Translations under genes and position numbers: made by a program | Notes under the pieces: generated by a model | The model's database searches: none | Seen by the model: the letters and a program-made list of their open reading frames with translations, nothing else | What the model was told of the DNA's origin: nothing | Shown here: positions 45,812 through 58,525 of the stretch, in pieces | Layout: every line of letters begins with the position of its first letter | Numbering within the stretch: the first letter of the stretch is position 1 | NCBI GenBank assembly: GCA_034509925.1 | Contig: CM067528.1 | Location: 5,872,001 to 5,936,000, forward strand | Length of the DNA stretch: 64,000 nt | Direction: 5' to 3' | Source of the DNA: Hirudinaria manillensis | Lineage: Eukaryota > Annelida > Clitellata > Hirudinida > Hirudinidae

Positions 45812-48800
45812 TTAGTTGACCCCATTTTGCAAAGAGCACTGGAGAACTTGGACGACTTGTTCGTCAGTAATCAAAGAGAATACTTCGGGAGTATTCCTTG
45901 ATACCTCGTGAACGAAAGTCAAAAGCTGTGACTTGAACTCTGGAAAAAGATAAATGACAATTAGCCCAATTACATTAGACCACTTCAAAATTTATCCAAC
46001 CTGTACTGATCTTGGTAGTCAACAATTGAGCAGCAACAGTGAGAATTTTAGGCAAAAGTTGAAATATCTAAAATAGTATTTAGTGATTTTAGTTTTAAGC
46101 AAATTTCTAATAAACATCTAGTGCCTACCTCTTGATTCTTTTGGGAATAAAGACTTGCAAAGCACAAGAAAACAGTGGGATTTTCCTCAAGATCAACTTG
46201 CAGAGGAAGATAGTCCATAATGGGAGTTAAAACCTAGATTCATAAATCCCAACATAAAGAAATGTTCCAAATGCACTTTAGTCAACATTTAGACAAAATA
46301 CTCAAATACAAAAGTACTCACTTGGCCCACAGGAACAGCAGCAGGATTTGAAGTAATCATCCTGCACACAGCACCACAAATATTATCAATCACTCTTCTG
46401 TTTGTTTCCTTAGCCAAAGTGTCAGACAGCATCTTCAGCATTTCATTGTAGTGGCTGAAGCATAAAGACATTTTTTAAATCTATTCTTTTAAACTTTTAT
46501 ATAATGAACATACTTCAGAATAGGACTTCCTCCAATATCAGCCAGAACTCCAAGACCATAAATTGCATTGTTCCTCACTTCTTCATCTTCATCTTTCATA
46601 CCAGCAATCATCACTGGGTAAAGTTTCATGACAAACACACCTCCAGGCTTTCCCAATTTGTGCATCGTCTCAGCGATGTTACCAATTGCAAACGAACGGT
46701 CAGCAACAGTTGAGGATGATTTCTAAAGTAGATATTGTGCCATCACAGGACTGTTTAGATATATTATTAGACCCAACAAAATAACTCAAACTCACCAGCT
46801 TCTTCATAAGTTCTGGGATCATTCCATTGTAGAAAGCCACAAACTCCTTGCCGGGAGCAACACCAGCAAGTGTGGGTATGAGTTCACCGGCATTTTCAAT
46901 GAGAAGGGTATCATATTCGGCCTCATCCTCATCATCTTCGTCTCCCTCGTGCTGACATTTAACCTGCAAAGTCACAGTTAAAGATATGTTAAATAATCTA
47001 TGATGTACCATGATAGTAAAATGAATCTGACCTTTTTCTTCATAACATCCCTGACTAGGTTGAAGATCACATTTGCGGATGTGGCAGCCTGAAGGACTGG
47101 CATGCCAATGGTGGCTATCAATTTGTTCAGATACTCGAGCACAGAGATTACAAGCTCCCTTTCTTCTCCCTCTTTAATGACCTCAATCAACTTGGGAACT
47201 GTAGCATCCAACATTGTTGTGAGTCCTGTCATCACTGGATTATCAAGTATAATAGTTAATGATCAATCGGGTCAATAAATAAAAACTGTGATTTCTACCA
47301 TTTCCCAACATTTCAGGATTGCTCTTTGTGAGCTTGAATGCAGAACAGCAAAGATCAGTGGCACAGGAAGCAGCAGAACTTATTATATTGGAGTCGGGAT
47401 AGATTAGGAGATCGAGGCATTCCTTGAAAGATTCATCAAAATATGGCAAGAAAGCAGCCCTAAAAATAGAATTTAATAATTACTACATTGCACATTCTAC
47501 CCAATATTAACAAAAACACACTAACCCAGCACCAGATGCTAATTCACCCAATGCAATAATAGCATCAATCTTCTCATTCATGTAAGAATTCTGGAGGCTT
47601 ATGCTGCAATTGATAGATAATATTTTTATTTGTTTTTCTCTTTAAGACTAAGATTCACTGATCCTTTACCTGACATTATTTCCAAAGAGACTATCCTCGT
47701 CTTCTTCTTCATCCAAATCCTCTTCTCCCTCTTCATCATCGAATATTTCCGAGATGTGCTTGGCATCGTCATCATGGAAAGTGGTCTGAAAGTTATCAAG
47801 ATAATTAACATGTCTGGTTATTAATTGTTTTCTAAAAACTCACAGAAATTCCTTCATTGGATTTCATGCAACCAATAAGCATCTGAGATACATCAGGAAC
47901 ATGGATGGCAAGTTTATCTTTCAAAATAATCCAACATGTACCAAGGATCCTATATCTGTTGATTCAAAAACAGTATGAGATTAGCATATGGATAGCAAGA
48001 ACAAAAATAATCTAAAATAATACCAACACTGCACCCCTCAATTCAGGATCATCAGCATTATCAATGAGATTGAGAGCCATTCCAAATGACTCATTCACCA
48101 AGGCTTCATTTTGTTCTCCTGACTTTCTCAACAAAGTGGACAGAGTGGCTGGAATGGAAAATGTTGCAATAGCAAATGCATATAATAATAATAATAATAA
48201 TATATATCAGCTCACTGAGAGACTGAACTTGAACTTTGAGTGGTCCTTCTTCTGTGGTTGGTAGAAGGAAGCCCTTCAGAAGTTCCAGAATGTGTGGCAA
48301 ATATGGCATCAAAGCCTCATCAGCAGACTCAGCTAAAAACGAGGAACATCACAGATTAGTTGTCGTCAATATTGTTGGAACACCATTCCCTCTTACCAGC
48401 TGCTCCAATGGTGCTGATAGACAATTCCTTGACATCAAATGAAGAGCTGTTTTTAGCAGATGTGATGAGGAACTCCATGAGTTGTGGCAGATATGGAAGA
48501 ATATCATTTCCTGGAATAAATTACAGCTTTCATTAATTTCAATGGCTGTTTATTAGTAGTAGTTATTAGAATATTTACCAAGATTTTCACAAAATTTCTC
48601 AATTGCATAAAATATCCTGGACAAGTCACTTCTCTGGGCATTTTCATCGGTCGATATCTTTCCGAGACATTCGAATAAAAGTGGTAGCAGCTCCTGAGAG
48701 AACTTGTTTATGTCCGGCTGCAAGTATTCCGAAAACTCGGCAAGAGCGAACATGGCTGCGCTCCTGACTTTGTCGTTCTCATCGGACATTCCCTTATAAA

Positions 48801-51121
48801 TAACCTTGAGTAACTTCTTCATGTGCCTTCATAAAAAAGTCAAATTGTACCAATCAGGTTACATCAGTAATGGTTATTGATGGCATTTACTTGTGCTTGA
48901 TATTCTCAGAGCATCCTTCTGTAGAAACACCAATGGCAATAAAGGCTCCAGCCCTGATTTTAGGATCAGGATTCTCAAAAGCTGGCTCAATAAGCTTCAT
49001 CTTGAGAATAATAATGGAATATTGTTAGCCAAATGTTAAAAGTAATAAAAAGCATTCCATTGAAACAAGTTCATACAAGTGGGGGGATGAACTTCTCGGG
49101 TGGAAGATAAAGTGCCATCAAGCTGAACACCTGGAAACGAGTACCAAATTTAAAAAGCATGAAAACCAAGTTAAACTTTGATTAAATTAAAACAAACCTG
49201 TGATGCCATTGATGAAACAGTGTGTTCTTCATCATCTTCATTTTCTTCCTCTTCTTCACACAGAATTGTAAACAGTTCGCTTATCAATGCAGGCATTATG
49301 TTCATCTTGAGCACAGCCTATAAAGTATTTTCGTGAGATGATGAAGTTTAAAAACAAAGAAAACAATTCTACCTTTTTCTTTTTTTCAATCATTTCACAC
49401 AATACAGACAAAGCAGCTTGTCTGAGTGAAGACTTCAGGGCTTGGTTCTTTCCGATCTGTAAAATTATTGCACAATTGAAGTAATGAACAGAAAATCAGG
49501 CATATTTGTCATCATGAATTAGTAATGTCCAAATTATGTATGGCATGTATTCATCTTGAAAAATGTCATGGCATTCACTTATTGTCAATACATTTAGTTT
49601 TACATACCTCAACAAAGAATGTTATGGCTGTTCTGAGATGGGAGTTAATAACAGGAACTTCACAAGCCACCAGACCCTCAAAAAGATCCAAAGTTTCTAC
49701 AGCTAAGTCCTAAAATTTAAAATATTCTTTATAATCAATTCAACAAAAATAGCAAAATGTGAAATAAGAAAGTTTACTTCATCAGCTGCAGCAACATTTT
49801 TAATGGCACCAAATGCATGTTCAATGGGAGATTGCATAAGTTGCTGAAAGTAATTATTATATGAGACAATGCTACATGGAAAACAAATCACAAGGATTTA
49901 AACATACAGAATGTCCATTCTCAATGGAAGGCAAAATGTGGTACAAAGCCCTGGAAACATGGTCAAGTCATTAAATTTATGGTAATTTATTAAAAATACA
50001 TCAAATGACAAAACAAACATCAAGGCATGGAATTGGATCATGTAGTTCCTTGATTCAATAAGACCAGCTGCACACAAGCAGATGAACCCTTGGAAATGAG
50101 GTTTCAGTTCCTCATGAGCAATTGAAGCAATTGAGCTCATCAGGAACATTCCAGTCTAAAGTTGACAGATGTTATCACAGATGATAAATGTTATCATAGA
50201 TGATGGATCTCAACAAATCATAAAATATAAAAGTTTGCACACCTCTCTCAGTGCCAAATCATCCTTCTCTGCCAGAGTGGTGAACACTGTGAAAACCTTG
50301 GGCCACTTTCCCTCTGGGAGTTCATGTTTGCAAATGGTAGCAATGAACTGAACCAATGATTTCCTCACTTTCTGACTAATTTTTTAAAGTAATCAATAAT
50401 AATTTATTAAGTGTCAAACAAAATTTGCAAAAAGTAAGACGAATTTTGTAAAAAAAAATGTACTTACTCAGGCTCTCCGATCAAAGTCTCAAAAATATTC
50501 TCTTTAATGCTACAACAGAAAATTGAGTATGATAATTCACAAAACATTCCTTATTCAAAAAGTTTTAAAGTAACCTCTCTTTAATTTCAGGGGCAACAGC
50601 ATTCCATTGTTTCTTCTTAGTCAATTTTTTCATTAGCAAAACAGCTGCATACTGTCTGACCTAAGGTTTACATATGTAAACATATTTTACCAATTTGTTA
50701 ATAATACAATGTAGTAATGGTGATTTCCTACCTCGGTTTTAGAAGATGAAAACAATTGACACAGAAGAGGCACAACAGCGGGGTTTTTCATGTGCTCTTT
50801 CAGTTGAAGAGTAGCCTAAATTAAAAAAAATTAAAAACATGAATTATCCCCAAACACGATCTGAAAATAATTTTAAATCGTAAATTTTGTATAACTAATC
50901 TATTCCACTTATTGCTGTAAACAGATCTAAATTAAAATATGTAGCGTTTGCATCCTAAAACAATCCAACTGATATAACAAAAATAAATCATTCATCTAAG
51001 AACGATCGCATGAATTACTAAAGTTCTTTCGTTTCTATAAAGACCATTCAATCACCTGTGCTATCACATTGTTATCTGGTACAAGAAGATTTGAGATAAC
51101 TTGTTCCAACTGCTCAGCCAT
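45812..51121 (-). CDS. IPO4: Importin-4-like HEAT-repeat nuclear import receptor
   Basis: About 28 minus-strand exons of 42-270 bases from ATG 51119-51121 (MAEQLEQVISNLLVPDNNVI) to stop 45812-45814; roughly 1060 residues, as for importin-4 (about 1080). Examples: 51056-51121, 50732-50815, 50575-50660, 50468-50509, 50243-50375, 50019-50155, 49908-49950, 49778-49843, 49608-49709, 49373-49456. Wording matches IPO4 rather than IPO5: VRQYAAVLLMKKL, ALYLPPEKF, MFALAEFSEYLQPDI, DEAEYDTLLIENAGELIPTL, VRNNAIYGLGVLADIGG, DNICGAVCRMI. Acidic loops lie between HEAT repeats. IPO4 carries cargo such as histones and ribosomal proteins through nuclear pores with Ran. Later exon ends were read by eye and not all individually fixed. 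Confidence 0.9.
48180..48209. repeat. (TAA)n microsatellite in an IPO4 intron
   Basis: About six ATA/TAA units followed by TATATAT in a short IPO4 intron. Confidence 0.6.
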
Positions 51122-51933
51122 CTTAAAATTTGCTTCTCGTCAAGGCGATCTCCACAATAGCAATTACCACACGTGCAGCAATCAGGATGGCGTTAAAAGT
51201 GAAGATATCCTATGCGAGAGAAAATATTTATTTAAAAAAACGTTAAACGCTATTTTAAAAATAACTTAATTATATTTAGTTATTTTTAGTAAATCACATT
51301 TTAACAAATTTAAGGTTAACTAAAAATCACGTTTCATAAAAACTATAACGATTAGCTAATATTCTCATTCCATAATTTAATGAAAAATTTGTAGTTAAAA
51401 TTTTGTGCTCTTTAAAATCTCTCTATTTCGATACCTAAAAAACTAATGTCCAGAGATTCATAAAAAAAAGTATACGTGGCTATTTTTATTGGCTTGCTAA
51501 TTGACTATGATAAGAACTTCATTACACTGATTTTGTATAATACTAAGAACATTCATGTTTTTTGTTTTCAGAATAAATTGCAAACACAGATGTGTCACCA
51601 CACACATATGAACATTTTTTTGGATTATTGAATAGTGGCCAGCCTTCATTGTAGTGACTGGTCGTGGGAGAGTTACCTCCCGTTTATAGGCTATTAGCCA
51701 TTCTGACTTGATGAGAAAAAAGGCCCTGGGGTTTGGTTTGCCAGGGAAAAGTCGAAATTACTCTCAGCTTGGAAGTTGATTTTCTTATTTATTTGTTTGA
51801 CTATATGCATGTTTATTCAAGTACAGTGTAATGGCTTATTTCTGCTTTTTCTCCATAAAATTAGATATTTAGTAGCTGGATTTAAACCGTACCTAAACAA
51901 AACTTTGGTTAAACTGAATCATTGATAGTGTAA
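51122..51933. other. IPO4 upstream and carbonic anhydrase 3' region
   Basis: No gene recognised. The block around 51640-51760 (GTAGTGACTGGTCGTGGGAGAG, then GCCCTGGGGTTTGG) is richer in GC than its surroundings, but neither strand gave a convincing exon. Confidence 0.35.
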
Positions 51934-54900
51934 TTATTCTGTTGGCATCATGCTTTCTTCAGTTAACGTAGACGAGAACCTCGATAAATGGAGGGAGCTC
52001 TCACTTCCTGACGAAGATCCACTTGCATTCTGAATGCTAGAGCAGAAAACGTTTGGTGTTTTGGCCCAACTCATTTGAAACAAGATAGTCAATTTATTAA
52101 TATTAATGATAAAAGCAGAAGAATAATTTGAATAATCATTGAAAGGGGTGGACAAAGGTGCTAGCTAATCTAGTTACTGGTATGATTCGACCGAATTCAT
52201 TAACTCCTTAAAATTAAAAATCAAGACTATGATTTGCCAGCGATCATGAGCGGATGTAACCAACGTAACCAAAGATCGTTTGATTTAAATCAATCACTTA
52301 ATGATGTGTTAATGAAGGCTGAATATTTAGAAATTCAGCTGATTTTCTTGGTCCTTGACCTGATTTAATGAGCATGCCATTCAGCTTACGTCTTTCAGTT
52401 ATTGCTTTTCTCGGAACTTGCTCAGCGAAATGCTATTTATGATAAATTGGAAGTACTTGCTGTTGCTCGGCTGCTATCAGAAGCAAGCAAAGCCTTTCTA
52501 CCCTTCTCCTACCACGGCAGAGTTCTTAATTTTATTTATCATTCCAAAGGATCTTCAAATTATTTCTAATGACCATAAAAACCAATTTGAATTTATGTTT
52601 AAACGACATGGAATTATTCTGCTATGGCGTTGTTAATTTTTAATCATGTGTGATTTTAAAATAATCATTATTACTTTTAATAATTTCCGAGACATTCATA
52701 ACTAAAATTATTAAATTTATAAGTATTTTTCAATGGATTTCAAATTCACGGAAAAGATTTAACTACGAGACGATCGTTGATTGGCTGTAAGGGTCTGCAG
52801 TTGCAGATCATTTTGTGAACTGTTTCTCCTCTTTTGTTGCAGTTCAATTCTCTAAGGGTTTGAAGCTGAATACAAATAAAAGAAAACGAAATCATATATT
52901 TTGTTTTTTTTTTGCTTTTTTTTGTTATAATTCATTTTCCCAACTCATTTCATTTTTCGCATTTTACAAGTGGCTCTACGTTAGCCGCGAATTTAAATGA
53001 TTTTCACACAATTCTTTATTTGAGTTTTTGTCAGTGATACGCGATCACTTCTGATATTAATTAAAAGGTAAATTCAAAAGTTTTCCACCAATGCATTTAA
53101 AAAAATATCGATATAGTAGAATATGCGAAAGGGATCATCGTAATGAGCGTGCTTTGTCAAGAAATAACTTTTACGGGGTGAATTTCACATCTCATTTCAT
53201 TTTTGAGTTCTTATTTAAGACATTCGTCTAATTATTGAAGCGCGATACTTTCACAACATTGATTTCACAACAACTCTTTACCCCTTTGCGAACGATCAAG
53301 GGGAGAATATTGCATTGCATTGAACATAGGTTTTATTAACCGTCACTAATCCAAATTAATTGACATACTTGCTGTTTCGATGCTTCTAAGAAGTCTTGGA
53401 AAATGATGAATCTTGCTGATTCGTAACACGGTGGGGTGGTTAAGGATCCACTGTATGTGAAGTATTTTCGTTTGTCGTCTGCCGAAATGATGTTTGATAT
53501 AAATGATGTTTGTTCGAACTCTCTGGCAGAATTTGAAAGCATTTTAAATCGTCACACGTTCATTACCATTTAATTTAGTATTTAATCACTAAATTGTTAT
53601 TGAGTTGCAAAAAAAATCATGATAACGATTCAAATATAGAAGATCTAAAAAGACATTTACTCGGCAACAAAGTCGAGGGATCGAAACCTCTCGTCAGTTC
53701 AACTTTGTCTTCTGCATGGGTCACATTGGGTAAAAATTCTAACAACTTCTGCAGAAATGGATTGTTTTCTCCCTCCTGAAAATTTATCTATTTTTGTTAT
53801 GATTTTTATACATTTTATAAAACATATTTCAACTTTATGTTTTTCATTTCTATTATTAAAAATTACGGAAAATTCATCTAAATATAGTGAACATGCGAAT
53901 AGAAATAAACAGGCATAAACAGAGGGGAATCAATAGGGAGAATTTTCTCTCCACTTTTTTTTACCCAAATGTTTAAATTTTAAAATGTTCCTATATATTA
54001 GATTTTACCTTATATTAATTATTATAATATTATTGTTGTTAAAATTATTATTATTATACTATATAATAATTATAATAATATAATAATATTATTATAAAAA
54101 TTATTATAATGTAATAATTAATTTAATTTTAATTCTTGTTTTCGTGAATAGATATTTTCAGCAAAACCGTCGCTTTATACTTGTTTCCTCACACGCAACA
54201 TCAGTAATTATGTTCCAAATTCCGACAATTCACATGAAAAAAAAAACTTCGCTTCAGCCACAAAAACTTCTGCGGACGAAGAAGAAGAATATCATCTTGT
54301 AGGTTGCGTGCCTTCAGAGGCGTGCACCTTAGTCACGCATTTTCGCAAATGTCATTTCAATACATCATCGGTCCTACAATTAGTAATAACTAACTTAATA
54401 ATTAACATAATAACTTCTTGTATTTAAAAGGACCGAGATCTGTATAATAATAATAACCATTCGTAAGCCCCTCATCCAAGAAATCATGGAAATTACAAAG
54501 TGGCACTTAGTTGGAGCGTGCGCGATAATAGAAATTATTTCGAAAATTGCTAAAAATCGACCTTCTGTCACCGTAATTGACAAGTTTCGACTAAGCATTT
54601 ATTTTAATTTTATTTTGAACGGCTTTCAAATTCATGATGCCACGTTGTACGCCATGTTGTAGCTCATTTGAGTGATTAATGTGGAGCTTTCGATCGATGC
54701 TTAGGAATTATTTTTGCAGAAAGTCGGTGTTTTCAGGCACGCAGATCATGCTTCGATTAAGAAACTAAACAAATATTTTAAAATACAAATTAAATTAATT
54801 TAGGCAAGTTTAGATAAGGAGATGATGGAATGTAATCATTAATAGTTAAATGTTTGACATATTTATGAATTCCAAAGTTAGATCGTAAATAAATGTTTTA

Positions 54901-57103
54901 TTCTTTCAGACTTTTTTTTTTTTTATAAAAATAGAAAGGTATTTGACGAGAACAATGAAGTGTCTCGTTGCCATTGTTTCAAGTCTCCAACGCAATCTCA
55001 TTTCTTTAACAACAGTTTTCAGACTCCACCGGTTATAAATGGCTATTGCTTTTAAAGCAGCTGACAGCGTCGATGAATCCAAAGGTTTTGTTGTTTAGGA
55101 CTCGAAATCACTTAAATCAAGGCAAACCTTGATGAGAACTGTGAGAACTGCCAAACCGCACGATGCTTTGACCGCTTCTGAGAAAGACGGAAAGAGTTCG
55201 GCATTCCAATGGACCAAATGTAACTGTTGATAATCAGAGAACGTAATATCCGTTGCAGAAATAATGTCCCTTTAATAGTCGTTTTGTTCGCATTTATTTG
55301 TTAATTATATATTATATTACATTTATTATTTATCAATGAGATCACACAATTATAGATTTATGTCAGAAATACAAATAAATAACACCTGGAGTCGTATAAT
55401 GAGGCAACATCTAGAAGTAATGGCAACAATCTAAAATTAAGTCTTTGATTGTAGTTTCATTAAAATAAATATTTTGAGGGATTTTCGGAATTAGATGGTC
55501 ATATTATAATATGTGATAATTATGTTTAAGATATTATGATAATTATAATTAGCGGGAAGGGTGAAATGTCCCGGACGGAAGAAATACTTGCTAGGCCGAT
55601 GATCAAACTGCAAGATGTTAAACTCTTCTTTAGGAACAAAAATTTACTTCAGATGCAAATCTGATTCCGTCGAGAGCGTGTTCAGTGCCGTCATTGGCCG
55701 AACTTCCCCAGTGGAAATGAAACTGTTCCAACTTGTATTTGTGCTTCAAAGGTCCTCCGCTCATCCAGGATGACAAATAATTTCCTGATCAAAATGAAAT
55801 TATGATTTCGAAAGGAAACCAGACATTATAAGAAGCCGTTCTAATCGAGAATCACGTGAATCAATGAATCATGTAAATAAATAATTTTTAGTAGCAAGTT
55901 GAAAGTTTACAAAAATAAAGAGTTAAAAATGAATTTTACAAAATCAATGTCACCCGATGTTCTCTGCTCCAGAGTGACTTGAATGCTGTGGCCATTGTTG
56001 GTGAGACTCCGGCAATCGGCTGGTACGTAATGGAGACTCAAAGGCCCGTTGCATATCGACCTGTCGTAGACCGCTCTCAGCGATTCAATGTTTATCGGTG
56101 ACTGATGCAAACCTTTGGCAGCGGGCGCCCAGGATTCATTCCAGCGCTGAGGTCCTGGAAAACACTTCGAGAAGTCAAAAGTTCTCGACGAAGAAACAAT
56201 TGGGTTGCTCCGTGTCACGTGACTTCATTGATTTTTGCGTGTGGATCGACCGGCGAATATTCAACTCCTCCATTGTTTCACCGCTCCACGTTTTCAACAC
56301 TTTCCATTCCCTTCTAATCGATAAATTTCTGTTGATAATATTACTAATAAAATCATCAGTTGTTCGATCTCTCAGCGTTTAGAGAGAACTTTTATTACGT
56401 TTGTTTCATTTTGTGAATATTATTTCTAAATGTAATATTATCAAACGACGGATCATTGCCCTTACAAAGCGATTCATAATTTCTTTCATAGAAGAAGCAC
56501 CATTATCTCCACAAATACAAAATTCGATAAGTCTATTTTTTAAAGTAATTTCCTTTATAAATTTCAAAGCGCTAGAACAATGCGTCATGCGAATAAATGA
56601 TTTGCTTTTGTGATGACGATTGTAAATGAGAAGGTTTCAGGTGCTTCTAAAATGCTTGCGTTTATCTTTTATTAGTTAAATATTGTACCATCTCACTATT
56701 CCAAATGAATTTTCGTTCGTTTTAAAGCCTCTTATGTTAATCTCTTACATTTATTTGCATACAGTTACTTTAAAATTCGCTTAATCACAAAATTTCGATT
56801 CGAGTAAGATCACATTTTCTATTTATTCACCACTATAGTTTACGAACATAACTTTCATACGAGTTTTACCTGGATTTAAGAGCTATTGCATTTATTAAAA
56901 GTACGAAGGAGTTTCAAGGCATGTCAACGATTTCTCAAATGGATCTTAGTAAAAGTGACATTAGGCAAACTAGAGAATAACTAAAGAAAAGCTTTGAAAT
57001 ACCAACCAGTTTCATCATTTGCGTAGGACCAATGATTTTTCTTTAATTCATGTCTCGGTTGGTTCTGCCTCAAAACTCTTCCGGATGACTTTTTTGACAA
57101 CAT
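51934..57103 (-). CDS. Alpha-class carbonic anhydrase, catalytically intact, with Ser/Thr-rich tail
   Basis: Minus exons: 57007-57103, 55954-56154, 55648-55784, 55128-55223, 53661-53775, 53369-53478, 52767-52865, 51934-52029; 316 residues, all phases closing. Key parts: WSYANDETGPQRWNESW, QSPINIES, NNGHSIQV (proton-shuttle His), QFHFHWG (zinc His122 and His124), LHLVHWN (third zinc His147), YFTYSGSLTTPPC (gatekeeper Thr), CRPLQPINDRL. All catalytic residues are present, so it should interconvert CO2 and bicarbonate. The start ATG has an in-frame stop three bases upstream of its codon context and no signal peptide, so a cytosolic enzyme is predicted. The last exon (Ser-rich, ending MMPTE) is the least certain because it lies outside the conserved fold. 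Introns are long for this window. Confidence 0.9.
52399..52569 (+). other. Orphan exon-like open stretch on the plus strand inside a carbonic anhydrase intron
   Basis: After a good acceptor (CGTCTTTCAG ending 52398) a 56-codon open stretch begins LLLFSELAQRNAIYDKLEVL and ends KGSSNYF, then TAA. It looks protein-like, but no upstream exon, start codon or family could be found. It may be a nested gene fragment or chance. Confidence 0.2.
54001..54125. repeat. Self-complementary ATT/AAT-rich tract
   Basis: Alternating TTA/ATT and TAA/AAT runs on both halves can pair as a hairpin. It lies in the long intron between carbonic anhydrase exons 53661-53775 and 55128-55223. No non-repeat inverted ends were seen, unlike the element at 36.7 kb. 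Confidence 0.55.
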
Positions 57104-58525
57104 ATCTTATTTGAATCAATGAATGTTTTCTTGGAATTCCTCTCAAGTCATCAAGGTACACATTACACGCAAACGCAACTTCCTTCGCTGACAACTTTAG
57201 AAATCGATCCCAGCCTCATACGCCTTCCTGTCTCCTTTGAAGTCCCACAAATGAGAACACCCTCGGGATTTGCTTAATTAGCTACCATGAGGATAATCCG
57301 ACTAATCCATTTCTACTCACGAAGGAAAAATACATTAGGACTTTTTATTATCATCTGGATAAAATGAAATAAATGATATTGTTAATTAGATTGAAATCTT
57401 CAATTTTATATTTCAAATATTTCAAATAACAGCAATAATAATAAATTCGTTTGTATAGCGCCATAGCCAGGAGCGATTTTTAGCAGATTAATTCTGTTTG
57501 TAATCGAGCTTAAGTAAATTAAAACTGGCCTTAATGCAGTTCATGGATATCAAACACGCAATCATTTCTAATCGACCTTTGACGCCATTTTAGCTTTTTT
57601 AGTGGAGACATTTGTTCGATTTTATCATTAGTTGAACATAACTTTGTTAATTAATTTATTTTAATTTGATCTTCAGAAAGACGCTCGCCTCTTTTAATTT
57701 TCAAAAATTTCGTTTTTTTAAAATAAAATTCAATTTAAGATTAATTTCTAAATGAGGACAAGGAAGACTTTCCGCCGGCAAACTTACAGGATTCCATCTT
57801 AACAAAGAGAGGAGCCTCCATGAAATCAAGCGTCTTCTCAAATTTTTCTTTATCAAGTTCCCATCAATCTTTGTATTTCTATTAAAAATATGCCATTCGC
57901 AGCAAGCATCACACCCGATAAGTCATAAGATGATGGACCATAAGTTTCTCAACAGCACCCACACAGATATTACATCTATATTATTATTACTACACCAACT
58001 TCATATATTATATCTACATTATATTACATCTACATAATATATTATATCTTTGGTCACTGGAGAAGTGTTGTTGCAAAACCAAAACCTAAAAGAAGGCCCC
58101 CAGGAACGGAGTCTGAGGTTTAGTTAAAATTGACCCAACACATCAACTCGCCCACTCCTTCAACTTTTAACGACCTCATCAACAGGGCAATTAATAAATC
58201 ACTGGGAAAAGATGATTTAACCTTTCAATTCAATATTGATTTAATGCACACTCCCCCTGGACCCCAGCAAAGAATTCTGACCCTGGTCAACCACCAGCAT
58301 AAGTTCTTCCAAAATATTCAAGAGCTGCTGTGCTTAAGTCAAATACTAAAAATTCATGAAGTGCAGCTCTGGATACTTTGATTGCGCATTTTATTTCCTT
58401 ATATCAATTATAAAATATAAAGTAATATTACTGCATACCAATAGAAATGCATTTCAGGAGTTAATCGATTTGTTGTGACATAATTAACGACATGAAATTG
58501 TCCAAAATGACTTCAAGAAGATGAT
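57104..58525. other. Carbonic anhydrase upstream region and SDR 3' region
   Basis: Should hold the carbonic anhydrase promoter. An 83-codon plus-strand ORF (58130-58381, beginning MTQHINSPTPSTFNDL) has balanced codons but no splice context or recognised family. AT tracts with repeated ATCTACAT and TATTATAT occur at about 57965-58050. Confidence 0.35.

Noticed and set aside
51934-52155. 73-codon minus-strand ORF taken as a separate gene
   Set aside because: Its last 31 codons fit in phase as the final exon of carbonic anhydrase; the upstream part has no start context and reads through a likely intron end.
56098-56382. Plus-strand ORFs of 70-94 codons
   Set aside because: They overlap carbonic anhydrase exon 2 on the opposite strand, which contains the conserved QSPINI segment.
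58130-58381. 83-codon plus-strand ORF as a gene
   Set aside because: No splice sites, promoter or recognised family; kept only as a remark in the intergenic entry.
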